Of a stretch of 64,000 nucleotides of DNA, positions 1 to 10,672 are shown in pieces. Position 1 is the stretch's first letter, and every line of letters starts with the position of its first letter. The position numbers and the translations under genes are program-made. The notes beneath the pieces were generated by a model that saw only the letters and a list, made by a program, of their open reading frames with translations, made no database searches and had not been told where the DNA came from. Source of the DNA: Phoenix dactylifera (taxonomy: Eukaryota; Streptophyta; Magnoliopsida; Arecales; Arecaceae); assembly GCF_009389715.1 (NCBI RefSeq), contig NC_052399.1, positions 21,545,646 through 21,609,645 of the forward strand, written 5' to 3'.

Positions 1-1160
1 CCCCCCCAAATCCAAACTTTCCATCAAATCCAACAAAGAAACAAAAGCCACCTCTAAATACCACTTAAAGGAAAAGCTAGACACTTCAAGATTCTCAGGA
101 CTAAAAAAGATCAAACAAAACAATAGATCACAGATTAAAATTCAAAAAAGAGAGAAGAGAAAAAGAAAAAAATTTATACCCATATTTGTTGCAGAGATTT
201 GTGAATCCACCCGATTTCAGCCAGCTTGAGCCCGAGGGCGGTACCGCTGTGGCCCGGGCTGCAGACGTCGACGAGCCAGAGCCGGAAACCTTGACAGAGA
301 GCAACCCAACAGTCATATTCGGCATGCAGCGATCATTCACCGAGGAGTCCTTCGAGAAGGATGACAAGGAGGAGAACTGGGAAGCGGGGTCTTGGACCAA
401 TCGGAAGTCCTAGATCGATTGAGACCGGCAACCGAGGGGGGGGGGATAATCATTGTCGGAGCGGCGGTGGCAGGCGAAGAGGCCGAGGGGGCTGCGATCG
501 ACCATCGACGACGTCACAGAATAGGACGCACTAGCCGCAGCGGAGGGCAGCGAAGGCGGCGAGGGACTGGGCCAGGCAGTTGGAGTAGGAGATGGTGATG
601 TGAATTGCCATGGCTCCGATCTTGGAGAAAAGGAGCAAGATCGGATGCACGGGGTCCAGAAGAGAGCGCGAAGGGATCGAGGGGAGGCTCGAGATCACAG
701 AGAAGAAGCCCTTTCTACAGAAGAGATCACCGGATTGAGATCGGAAAAGGGGAATCGAAGGGGTTACGAGGAGACTAGGATTTGATGGACGGGATTAAAG
801 TTAGGATTTCATTGATTTTCCAAGCTCTCTTCTTCCTTTTACCAAAAAAAAGCTCTTTTCTTCCCTCGAAGGGAAGAGAGAGAGAGAGAGGGGCTCAGGA
901 GAGGCCAAGAGACCTCTACTTTTCAGACTGTTTCCCACGTCTTTTCAGCCTCTGGTGCCCTGGTGCCGCGGTGCGATGGGAAGTAGGCAAGTAGCCCATG
1001 GTGTAATGGAAGTAGCCTCTTGCAGTGCGGAAAGTAGCCGTAGCACTGTAGCAAGAAATTTTAAAATTTTACTGTAGCTCGTATTTCTCTGCGGTGGGCC
1101 TTGCTTCAGCCCGAGGCCTTAGGCGGCCGCCTATCTCGCCTAAGGGTCGGGCCGGCCCTG
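1..1160. mobile_element. hAT-like element, right end only, enclosing gene-derived sequence
   Basis: The sequence ends at 1160 in GGGCCGGCCCTG, the inverse of the CAGGGCCGGCCC end of the hAT element that starts at 3257. Just inside lies the same subterminal 'ccttaggcggccgcc' motif found near other ends in this window. The next 8 bases, atgaatat (1161-1168), would be one half of an 8-bp target duplication. The matching left end is not in the window. Between lie a GC-rich gene-like stretch (about 186-780), a short GA run near 868-892 and filler. If this is one element it is a gene-capturing (Pack-type) hAT; this is inference because the left terminus is missing. Confidence 0.45.
186..611 (-). 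pseudogene. Unrecognised 5' exon or gene fragment
   Basis: On the minus strand a GC-rich, pyrimidine-rich leader (about 780-612) leads to an ATG at 611 opening with MAIHITISYSNCLAQSL. The frame stops after 26 codons. An open frame then follows in another phase (about 400-186) and ends at a good 5' splice site (ATGG/GTATAAAT, near 184). From there the strand is T-rich as in a plant intron, and continues off the window. This reading explains the composition better than a plus-strand reading. I do not recognise the protein; the N terminus could be an organelle transit peptide. The early stop suggests a decayed or transposon-captured copy. Confidence 0.35.
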
Positions 1161-1310
1161 ATGAATATCCGGAGATTTTTAGTCACTGGACCATAGCCTA
1201 CCAAATACATCGATCTTAGATCACTGGAGATCAAATCATCCTAGCATTCGGATCACCGAGGATCTTAAATCACCGTGATGATCTTGTTGGGGTTACCAAA
1301 CGCCCCCTTA

Positions 1311-1739
1311 GGGCGAAGGTAGGCACGAGGCGGCCATACCATCACTTATGGACCCCACCAAGTTATCCACCCATGAGCTAGCGGTCGCAGGCCTCCTCCA
1401 CTTTCCTGAAGAATCTTGGAAAAAACGAAGACTAAGTGATTTTCCCTAAGCCAAAAGGAATCCACAAGGGGTAAATGATGAAAGAAGGGTCGATGGCGGA
1501 ACGTGGAAGTCAGTCAATGATAGATGGCAGGACATAGAAGTCAGTCAACACTAGATGGCAGTCAGAAAATTCTAGGAATAATGGACAAAATTGTGAGTGG
1601 ACAGGATAAGAAAGAAACCATGGGCATTGGAGAATGTGAGGTTCCAGTTCTGCCCAACTCTCGTTGGTTATAAAAGCCAGAGCTTAGTAGAAGGGTCTAT
1701 CATATTTCAGGAGAACGAAGTGCAGCGGATAAAAGGAAA
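1311..1739 (+). promoter_or_regulatory. Promoter region of secreted-peptide gene 1
   Basis: This segment (from 'gcgaaggtaggcacgaggcgg') is shared, with small changes, with 10300-10672 upstream of the sister gene. In shorter or rearranged form it also occurs at 48530-48785, 55400-55470, 57290-57430 and 60660-61085. It includes a conserved block around 'accatcacttatggaccccaccaagt' and ends in a TATA box at 1669-1676, 71 bp before the ATG. Conservation up to the ATG suggests the whole promoter was copied with the gene. Confidence 0.55.
1669..1676 (+). promoter_or_regulatory. TATA box of peptide gene 1
   Basis: TATAAAAG lies 71 bp upstream of the ATG at 1740, leaving room for a short leader. The same box at the same spacing occurs in the paralog at 10603. 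Confidence 0.65.
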
Positions 1740-2582
1740 ATGCTTCCAAAGACATTCCTCCTACTCTCTCTGCTTCTCCTTTCCACTTCATTCATTCCAA
1801 ACGTGACAACTGCTAGGGAGCTTGTTAAGCCAAGTGAGCCTGATTTATATTTCCTCCCAAGAAGTAAATTTAATCTATCATGTTCTTTCCTACTCTTTTA
1901 TGCTTGACCTCCCTACTGCACCAAGACATGGGCCATATGTATAAAAAATAAGCATTTAGCTAGGGTAAGTTGAATGTTTTTTTTTTTTTTTTTCTTCTAA
2001 AAGACCGCTAAAATATCATTTATATTTGCTTTATATGCCATGCTATCGAATCTAACTCATGATCAGAATCCATCTCATTTCTTAGCTCAACTGGTTGGCA
2101 TCCATCTCGATCTCGAAGAGATCCAAGGCTCAAACCTCGGCGGTGGTGCTGCCATCATATTTTTCTTAAAAAAAACAAAAGAAAAGGAAAACAGTGGGCT
2201 TAAGTATATTCTGTGTCAGCTACATATATATCCTACCCCTAGATGTTCTCACCCTTGCCAGAATCAGCTAAGCTTAGGTTTTAGTGTGTTCCCCCTCGTA
2301 AGAAATCATAAAAATCTTTTCCGCTGCAAGAAAACATTCCAAACATAATTATATCTTGCTTGTTGGTTAAATCTGAATACGGATATAACTTGCTATTGGT
2401 GCATGGGTGCAGCAACTGGTGGCCAGACGCCTGTGGATGCCACGCGCGCCGTCCCATATCGTGCGGTCCGGCCACCAAGGTTACCCTTGGTGCCTCCTTC
2501 TCCCCTTCACAATGTTCACCCCATGCCATATCGTCGTAGGTGCGAGAAGAACTATTACCATTGTCGACCCCCGGTCCCATAG
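1740..2582 (+). CDS. Small secreted peptide precursor, gene 1 (two exons, 87 aa)
   Basis: Spliced coding sequence join(1740..1833, 2413..2582), 264 nt, 87 residues. Exon 1 encodes a classic signal peptide (MLPKTFLLLSLLLL...) with probable cleavage before ARELVKP. The donor is AA/GTGAGC, the acceptor GTGCAG/CAACT, the intron 579 bp and phase 1. Exon 2 reads TTGGQTPVDATRAVPYRAV, then a proline-rich stretch, then a basic Cys-containing end: PYRRRC at 70-75 and a second Cys at 82, followed by RPPVP and a stop. Length, signal peptide and conserved C terminus fit a secreted peptide hormone or a small antimicrobial-type peptide. The tail 'PYRRxC...C' recalls the second Cys pair of RALF peptides, but only two Cys are present, so assignment to RALF is weak. 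Gene structure matches 10673, 23713 and 49009. The splice model is from sequence only. Confidence 0.6.
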
Positions 2583-3248
2583 CTGCAGAGTAAAATCGTA
2601 GGTGTACCACCAGTAATGGCTGCAGCGGGTGCTACATCCTCGCATATATTTAGCGGCCGCATCATGATGTCATCTTCGGTTTGTTGTACGTGTACTGCGT
2701 ACCTAATGGTAATTGGGAATTTTAAAGATGCTGCGTCGTTCTGTTGCTGTTGCATGGAGTTACGGGCTCTCTCTTATCCACTTCTTTTTCACTATTTTTT
2801 GCAATCCTCGTTGCTCAGATGGGAATTTTGACATCCTCTACTCCTTGCATTAATTATTAAATGGCTGCTTGTCCGAGTTGTTTCCAACACCGGATCCCCT
2901 TTAAAAATTAAAGCCTTCGTGTGTCGCTGAGCTGGTGGACTCGTCAATCTACGGACCAACACATACAAAGGTGCATGCATCCCGTTCTTTTTCTTCTTTT
3001 GGTCCGAATTGTTGCATGTTGGTTCATAGTTGGGCTGATCCACTGCAACCCATAATCACTTCTGGCAGAGAACGCTGCGTGGGAACTTTGGTAGCTGCGT
3101 TTTCTACGATGATGCACCCTGAAATAGTTGACCACGTTCTCCTATCTTGTTCTTCTCCCCTCCAGTTCCTCCTGATAACTTGCTGCATCTCGTGCACCGA
3201 CAATTTTCCTCCATTCTTGCAATCAGCTATATGTATACATACATATAC
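2583..3248 (+). repeat. 3' flank of peptide gene 1, duplicated at 11345-11900
   Basis: Downstream of the stop the sequence matches 11345-11700 closely (for example 'cctaatggtaattgggaattttaaag'). The block around 3170-3230 matches 11830-11890. It is presumably 3' UTR and flank copied with the gene. No further gene was seen. Confidence 0.6.
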
Positions 3249-3256
3249 GTTTACAT

Positions 3257-3432
3257 CAGGGCCGGCCCGAGCCCTAGGCGACTGAGGCGGTCGCCTAAGG
3301 CCCCGGGCCAATGGAAGGCCTCCGGGAGCAGAAGCTAGCTACGAGTCTTCCCCCTTGATGGAAGGGAGGTGGAGGGTTTCCTGGCCTGCAGAGGGCAATC
3401 GGGGAAGTTGGGGACAGTAGTTTTGTTTTGGG

Positions 3433-3470
<38 letters not shown>

Positions 3471-4232
3471 GGATTTGGTTGGCTTCATACACACCTGAAG
3501 CCACTCTTATCTTTCATCCCTTCTCTTTTTTGGTTTTGGTCTTGGTTTTCCTTCCCTCACATTACTCCTGATCCAGTTGGGCCATCAGGAAGAAAGATAG
3601 GGGGATTGGAGATGGACTTCTTGGAGGGTGGAGATTCTTTTAATTTTCTCCTCTCGGTTTCTTCTCCCCTCTTGGGTGGTAGAGAGAGAAAAGGAGGGAG
3701 GGGGTTGAATGGCTGCTGTGCCGTGATGTTGCAGTTGCAGCTTCGGTGCTCACTTGAAGGGGGAGATGGTCTTTAGCAAAAGAAAAGGAGGGTAGAGAAA
3801 GAGGAGGGAGGGGGGGTTGAATGGCTGCTGTTCCGTGATGTTGCAGGGGCTGCTTGGGTACTCACTTGAAGGGAAGATGGTGGGATGGGACTTTTATTAA
3901 TTAGATGGAGTGAATTTCCCATAATGACCCTACTTTTATTCTGCTCTTGCTTCACATGGTAAACAGTATTGCCAAGAACAGTTCCATGGCCCTTTTTTTT
4001 TTAAGTATTTTTTTTTAATATTTTCATTCAAGAATTATATTAAACTGAAGAGGCTTTTTGTCGACTTTTATTAGATTCATGCATCTTTGTAGAAATAGTG
4101 TACTTGACAGCAATCTATTTCCATAACATTTTTTTAAGTATTTTATATTTATTAAAAAAATTATTATTTAAAAAAAAGAGGCCCCATTTACTGAATTCGC
4201 CTTGGGCCCCCAGATGTATTGGGCCGCCCCTG
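3257..4232. mobile_element. Non-autonomous hAT element with 8-bp target duplication
   Basis: The left end is CAGGGCCGGCCC and the right end, read inverted, is CAGGGGCGGCCC, a 12-bp terminal repeat with one mismatch. It is flanked by perfect 8-bp duplications gtttacat at 3249-3256 and 4233-4240. Eight-base target duplications with CAGGG ends are the hallmark of hAT transposons. The 976-bp interior holds a GA microsatellite and two imperfect copies of a roughly 100-bp 'ggagggggttgaatggctgctg' segment (about 3690 and 3810), but no transposase. Confidence 0.85.
3434..3468. repeat. (GA)n microsatellite
   Basis: Uninterrupted GA run inside the hAT element. Confidence 0.9.
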
Positions 4233-4258
4233 GTTTACATATGCATATCAATTTAACC

Positions 4259-5515
4259 TGACGGAAGTAGAGGAAAAATCACCGGTCGGATTAAGCTGCC
4301 AAATGATGCCGTCACAATTGGAATTTGGAAGAAAGCTGAAAAGATGGCATGCAACTGAACGGATTCTTTGCATGCTACTGGAGGAAGTATAAAACCACAT
4401 TTGAGATTCTATATCTGGCACCTGAGATTAAAAAATTTATCAGCAATGCCAGATTTAAGATGGCGAGCCCGATAAAGGTGGGGGGAATAATTCGTCTGGA
4501 AACGGGCCGGGATGGTCCGGGCTTTAGGCTAGGCTTGGTCCCGCAAACTTTTGAAAATTTCTGGTCTGAGCCTCGGCTTGGTCCCAACTTGAATCCGATC
4601 AGGCCCAGCTTGAAATATCTGTATGGGCTCAAAATTGAGCTGTGTTTTTTTGATAAAATAATATAGCTTCATGTTAGCAACCATTTAATGATCAGAAACA
4701 TCTTCACTAAAAAATCAAATTCTAAACACGATTGAAATAACATTTCTATTTTTTAAGCTGTTCATAAATAAGTACCTAATTGAATAAACCTCAGACAGAC
4801 ATGACTAAACCAGTTCTTTAACGATCAACTGTGGTGTATCAATAGAGAACTCTTTTTTTCATACTTCATTTTCTAAATTATCTGATTTCTTGCTTGCTGG
4901 TGCCAAGTGACTGCCCCATTCTCTTCGTTGGATGTAAAACTTGAAGCATATGCATGAAAGGAAATTGTTGCTATAAAAGCACCTTGATCAGCTATCAAAG
5001 AGAAGTTGATGAGCCTGAAGTTGGCTCATGAAAATGCCATACACCTGAGCCAAAAAATACAAGCAAAAATCACTTGCTCAGAAGGACCAACAAAATTGGT
5101 CTTTAGACTGCAAGTTGAGTGATTCTACCATGAGGTATGGCAATGTACACAAAACATGGACCAAAAAATGGTAAACCTACAAATCAACCCCAATGGAACA
5201 CATTATGAGGGATTACATTCAAAAACAAAAGAAAAGGAAAGCAAAAATTTGTAGCAATTAATTGATGGCCCAGGACTACAAAACTACACTTGAAACTTGA
5301 AACAATTCAAACTCCACCCTCAAACACTCCTTTTATTGTGCTAATTAGAGGGAAAAATGATCAGACCTATTTTGGACTGAGCAACAAAGTCAGGGCTATT
5401 TTGGAAATTATCGGGCTAGGTTTGGGTTCCATTTTGGGCCTCATCCAAGCTCAGGTCAATGATATGCTCGACCCTGGCTTGAAAAAAAAATATATGCTCT
5501 ATATTTAAACCTATA
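4259..5515. repeat. Dispersed repeat block, copy 1 (with LINE end)
   Basis: This begins with about 230 bp of LINE sequence (minus strand, matching 7546-7990). It continues through a GGGCC-rich segment and an AT-rich part with landmark 'ttgctcagaaggaccaacaaaattgg'. The same block recurs at about 7546-9120, 47243-48440 and 52780-55140. No coding sequence beyond the LINE remnant was seen. Confidence 0.6.
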
Positions 5516-5517
5516 TC

Positions 5518-6952
5518 CCTGGCATTATCGAAAATACCACCCTCTGGGACTTTGCCCTCACAATCATTGAATGAAAGATTAAGATAATGTAGAGAACAAA
5601 GAGACTTGAAGAAATTTAGAATTGGCCCGGATAAGTTGTTTCGAGAAAGATCCAAGTCCACCATTTCTTTCAAGGATTCAAGTCCTTGAGGAATGCTGCC
5701 TTTAAAAAAGTTGCCATGCATGTATAGGTGTTCCAAGAGCTGGCAAGCACCTAAGGTGGAAGGGATGTCATCGGACAATCAGTTCTCGGAGACATCTAAA
5801 CGATTAAGGTTAATCAAGTTGACAACTTCCATTGGCATGGTCCTGGTGAGATAATTATGCGACAGGTCCAAATATTGTGCAAAAGAGGAAATGCTGATGA
5901 GTTCTCTTGGTATGCTTCCAAGAAAAGCATTGTGGGAAAGGTTTAATACTCCCAACTTTCTGCAATTTCCGAAGCTTGCAGGGATATTACCGCTTAGTTC
6001 ATTTTCTTGCATATAAAGCTCGTTCAATTGAGCGAGGTTGCCAATAGTAGAGAGGATCGGTCCTGATAATTTGTTTCCTGATAAGTACATCACATGTAAG
6101 TTCTGAAGCTTTCCTACAGTCTCTGGAATTTCTCTTGTGAAAAAGTTTTGATCTAGGAAAAGCATGGTTAGGCCGACAAGATTCCTTATCTATGCAGGAA
6201 CGGGCCCGGATATTTAATTTTTTTCCAATCAATAACCATTCAAGCTGTGTGGAGAGATTGCCTATCGAACTAGGCAGTCGGCCTCAAATTTGTTCTGGTG
6301 CAGGTTTAATCTCTCCAAAAAGCTACAATTAGTTAGAGAAGAAAAGACGCTCCATTCATGGGCTTGGAGCTGATTCCAGCCAATGTATAAATAGCACAAG
6401 TTCTGTAGGGATCCTAGATTAAGGCACCAATCCACTGAATGAATTATTGGAAAGATCAAGCATCTGAAGCTCGGAAGCATTGCATAATGAAACTGGGATC
6501 GGTCCATGGAATTGGTTCCCTTGCATGACCAAGTTTTGGAGGATCGGAAGAGTAAGTCCCATATTCGATGGAAGTGTCCCGGAGAACCAATTGCTTGCGA
6601 CACCAAAATAAGCGAGCGAAGAGTGGTTGTACAGAGAAGTTGGGATTTGGCCAGACAAGTTGTTGATGGTCAAATCCGGCTCTTGTAGGTCGGGGATGTT
6701 GCATAGGCTTTCTGGAATGCTTCCCACCAAGTTATTGCTGGCAAGATAAATATACTGGAGAGAGGAGAGGTTCCCCAATGAAGACGGGATGCCTCCTGAA
6801 AGTTGGTTCGTAGACAGCCCAAGGAAAGAAAGGCTTGAGGGGATGGCCAAGAAAGGTGGCAAACCTCCTCTCAGATTGTTCATTGCTAGATCAATATAGG
6901 CGAGGGATGAGCTGTTACCTAATGATCGGGGGATCTCTCCCGTGAGACTGTT
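5518..6952 (-). pseudogene. LRR receptor kinase pseudogene, ectodomain only
   Basis: This matches the middle of the intact LRR kinase ectodomain at about 38893-40325 almost collinearly, at about 90% identity by eye. It encodes tandem LxxLxxLxLxxNxLxGxIP repeats, for example LNLSFNDCEG and LSGPILSTIGNL. The frame is interrupted several times: readable stretches lie near 5779-6165 and 6419-6964, joined only by shifts near 5779, around 6165-6300 and near 6420. There is no signal peptide, transmembrane segment or kinase. The left edge falls inside the juxtamembrane part of the ectodomain and the right edge inside the LRRs, so this is a duplicated gene piece with no promoter. Confidence 0.85.
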
Positions 6953-6964
6953 GGAGAGAAGCAA

Positions 6965-7990
6965 AAGCCATCACTACAAGGATGATATATAGTTCACCCA
7001 GAAGAGATCTTATATAAGAATCCTTTTTCAATTTCCCTTAGACCTTACCAAAGCCTGGTAACTCTTTCGAACCACAGAGGATCAGCCAGCCATTTAGAAG
7101 ATGCATGAATTTGCAGGCAGTGACAGCAGGAGAGGAGCATCTATTGAGAAAAATGAGTGTGCATTCCTTTCTTGCCAGCAGCTCCAAAAGGGCAGCGATG
7201 ATCATAGAGATAGATGGTTGCTGTCCTTTAGGAAATAAGATATGGATCCAATCATTGCTGAGGTTGCATACATCACCTTCAGGAGGGGGCATTACAAGAG
7301 AAGAATAGAATACATACCATAGATTAGCTGAAAAGGGGCGGGAGATGAAGAGATGGTTAATCGATTCCATAGGGTCCACACAAAGAGGGCAACCACCAAA
7401 TATTTTCTAGTTTTTTTCTATAAATTGTTCCTTGCTTTAATCCTGTTGGGAAGACAGTAGCAAAGGCAAAAACTTTTGAAGGGGCCTCGATTTTCCAAAG
7501 ACTCTGAGCCATTTTCCATTGAATGCCTCTAGAATTAATGAAACGGTAGAGGGGAGCAGAGAAAAAATCAGCAGTCGGATTAAGCTGCCAAATGATGCTG
7601 TCACGGTTGGAAGAAAGCTGGAAAGATGGCATGCAACTGAATGGATTCTTCGCGTGTTACCGGAGGAAGCAGGACCGGCCCAATGTATTTGGGAGCCTAA
7701 GGTTGTTTTGTCTTTGAGGTCTTTTCTACAGTGGGCCGGCCTAAGGCGATCTCATAGGGAAGCCTTTTTTTCTTTCCATTTGGTCCTTGAGGCCTTTCCT
7801 ACGGTGGGCCTTTTTTGGACCGGAGCCTAAGGCGACCGCCTCAGTCGTCTAAAGATTGGGCCGGCCCTGGGAGGAAGTATAGAGCCACATATGAGATTCC
7901 ATATATATCTGGCACATGAGATTAAAAAATTTATTAGCAAGACTAGATTTAAGATGGCAAGCCCGATAAAGGTGGGGGATAATTGGTCTC
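6965..7990 (-). mobile_element. LINE 3' fragment (end of ORF2, zf-RVT region)
   Basis: The minus strand encodes the C-terminal part of a plant L1-type LINE reverse-transcriptase protein. The spacer before it reads like WNLICGSILPPV, then IIWQLNPTADFFSAPLYRF, then the zf-RVT region (MAQSLWKIEAPSKVF; INHLFISRPFSANLWYVF). The frame shifts at least once near 7370. A hAT MITE (7670-7869) is inserted in it. Related pieces lie at 4259-4490 and 52598-53060. Confidence 0.65.
7670..7869. mobile_element. 200-bp hAT MITE nested in a LINE
   Basis: The ends are CAGGACCGGCCCAAT and, inverted, CAGGGCCGGCCCAAT. Both sides carry the 8-bp duplication ggaggaag (7662-7669 and 7870-7877). The paralogous sequence at about 4380 ('ctactggaggaagtataaaacc') is the empty site, which confirms the insertion and its limits. 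Confidence 0.9.
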
Positions 7991-9120
7991 GAAACATGCC
8001 GGAAAAACTTTTGAAAAGTCCTGATCCGAATTTAAGATTCCATATATATCTTGCCTAGGCATGAGCCCACCTTGAACCCAATAGGGCCAGCCTGAAATAT
8101 CTGTATGGGCTAAAAATTGGGCTAGCCTGAATTTGATTGAAGCTTAATCATTCAATATCTCGTATTGTAGCTCAATATTTTTTTGATGAAATGATGTAGC
8201 TCCATGTTAGCAACCATCTAATAATTAGAAACATGTTTATTAAAAAATCAAATTCATAACACAATTGGAAATGACATTTCTATTTTTTGAGCTGTTTATA
8301 ACTAAGTACCTAATTGGATAAACCTCAGACAGGCAAGACTAAACCAGTTCTTTAACAATCAACTGTGGTTTATTAGTAGAGTCTTTTTTTCATACTTCAT
8401 TTTCAAAATTATCTGATTTTTACTTGCTGGTGCCAAGTAGCTACTCATTTCCTTCGTCAGATGTAAAATTAGAAGCATATGCATGGAAAGGAAATTCTTG
8501 CTGCAAAAGCACCTTGATCAGCTATCAAAGAGAAGTTGATGAGCCAGAAGTGGCCAAGAAATACAAGCATAAATCACTTGCTCAGAAGGACCAACAAAAT
8601 TGGTCTTTTACCTGCAAGTTGAGTGACTCTACCATGAGGTATGACAATGTACACAAAACATGGACCAAAAAATGGTAGACTTACAAATCAAACACCATGG
8701 AGCACAATATGAGGGATTACATTAAAAAACTAAAGAAAAGAAAGGCAACAAGTTGTAACAATTAATTGACAGCCTGGGAGCTACAAAACTGCAACTGAAA
8801 CTTGAAACAATGCAAACTCCACCCACAAACACTCCTTTTATTGTGCTTAGCTAGAGGGAATAATGATCAGACCTGCTTTGAACTAAGCAACAATGTCAGG
8901 GCTATTTTGGAAATTATCGGGCTAGATTTGGGCTCCATGCTTGGGCCAATGATATGCTCGAGCCTGGCATGAAAAAATATATGAGCTATATATTTAAGCT
9001 TGAATTAAGTCCAAAATTTTTTTGATCTAGCTCGTAGCCCGATCTGAGAGTCCGGCCCGATGGGCCTCAAGCTGGCTCAGTCTAGTTCCAATTCTATGGA
9101 ATAAGGATTAGAGCGGAGCA
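7990..9120. repeat. Dispersed repeat block, copy 2
   Basis: This continues the LINE-associated block of 4490-5515 with many shared stretches ('gatcagctatcaaagagaagttgatgagcc'). No gene was seen. A short open frame at 8424-8678 is not conserved in the sister copies and is treated as chance. Confidence 0.55.
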
Positions 9121-10240
9121 CTTAAGCAAAGGAACTGAAGTCGAGACTTACATGAGGATCAGATCTGACCAAGCTATGTAAGTTCCATCAACAGAGCGTG
9201 TTATGGCGTGTTTTGCTTGTGGAGATAAATCTCACCAATTCATGCGTGGCCACATTCTAACATCATTTTTTTTTATCATATACAGCATAGCATATGAGAT
9301 TTATTTACAAGGGTATAGAAATTTTTTATATACCTAAAAGGATATCGATGATAGTCCCATTCGACGATGAATATAAGATATTTAACAATTTTAAAAATAA
9401 AATATAATTTTTAGAAAATATTGAAGATTTATATGGTAAATTTCTGTGAACTATGCGATGACATCAAGCAAATCACGTGCGAAGGGAGTAATTGCCTGTG
9501 GATCCCACCGAGCAATCAGACTAGTGCAGCATCGCATCAGAATGCAACATCTCAGTATTCTTTTATTAGAATCTTGGAAAAATGAGTGCGGATCCAAAGA
9601 AACCAAAGAATTAAAGAGAAGATGAAAAGGAAGAGGTCATGGGCAGAACATGGAGGCTCCCGCGACTCTATACCGAGGTAGGAAAGATATCGCTTATGGT
9701 ATGGAGACCGGCATAGAAATAATTAAGGCTTTTATCTCTTTGGTGCTAAAAGTAATCATGATCGATCACGGTCAGTACTTTAAAAAAACTTAGCTTTTTT
9801 AACGATTGATCCTCCTCATGCAATCAGAAGCAGCTGTCTGGCTTTAGAAAAATCTGCATAAAGATAAAGAATATATCACCACTGTTGAAGGATAACTTAG
9901 AGTCAGAATGTTGAAGAATAAAGAATATATCACCATAGTGATTTTTCATCGCTGTTGAAAAATCAATTGTTATTTTATTTGGTAGGATTCAGGCTTTTTT
10001 TTTTTTTGAGAAGATATTGGTACTTTACTTTAATATTCGCTAATCCTTTCTTTCTTTCTTTCTTTCAGTAATTATGTAAATATTATTTTTATTTAATAAA
10101 AAATCTGGATGGGTTTTTTTGTCTTACCTTATCAATAAAAAAAATATAATCACGACCGATGGTGATCCGTTACTGATACAGTGCGAAGATAAAAAGCTTT
10201 CTTCCAATACCGTGCTAAATATTTCCAATTATCTATGATC
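9121..10240. other. Intergenic, no gene
   Basis: AT-rich sequence. 9380-9560 matches 48000-48270 and 54540-54810. 9845-9975 carries two inverted cousins of the 155-bp tandem repeat at 21703-22160 ('aaagaatatatcacca..gtgatttttcatc'). A (TTTC)n tract lies near 10045-10070. No coding signal was found. Confidence 0.5.
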
Positions 10241-10602
10241 TGACTAGCTCAATTCAACGTCACATGAGACATGATTATTCGGTAAAGCGGGACGGAGGTA
10301 ACTTTCCGAAGGTAGGCACGAGGCGGCCATACCATCACTTATGGACCCCACCAAGTCATCCGCCCATGAGCTAGCGGTTGCAAGCCTCCTCCGATTTTCT
10401 GAAGAAAAACTAAGCCAAAAGGATCCGCAAGAGGTAAATGATGCAAGTAGGGTCGATGGCGGAAGCATAGAAGTCAGTCAACACCAGACAGCAGTCAGAA
10501 AATTCTAGGAATAATGGACAAAATTGTGAGTGGACAGGATAAGAAAGAAACCATGGGCATTGGAGAATGTGAGGTTCCAGTTCTGCCCCAACTCTTGTTC
10601 GT

Positions 10603-10610
10603 TATAAAAG
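10603..10610 (+). promoter_or_regulatory. TATA box of peptide gene 2
   Basis: TATAAAAG lies 70 bp before the ATG at 10673, collinear with the box of gene 1. Confidence 0.6.
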
Positions 10611-10672
10611 CCAGAGCTTGGTAGAAGGATCGTCATATTTCAGGAGAACGAGGTGGAGCGGATAAAAGGAAA

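Noticed and set aside
128-413. Plus-strand reading of the GC-rich exon (acidic 75-residue frame)
   Set aside because: The T-rich intron, splice donor and pyrimidine-rich leader all fit the minus strand better.
8424-8678. 84-codon frame in a repeat block
   Set aside because: Broken or shifted in the sister copies at 4910-5170, 47470-47670 and 54020-54210, so not conserved as protein.
9845-9975. Hairpin suggesting a microRNA gene
   Set aside because: The short palindrome belongs to the 155-bp repeat family; arms are too short and imperfect for a convincing precursor.
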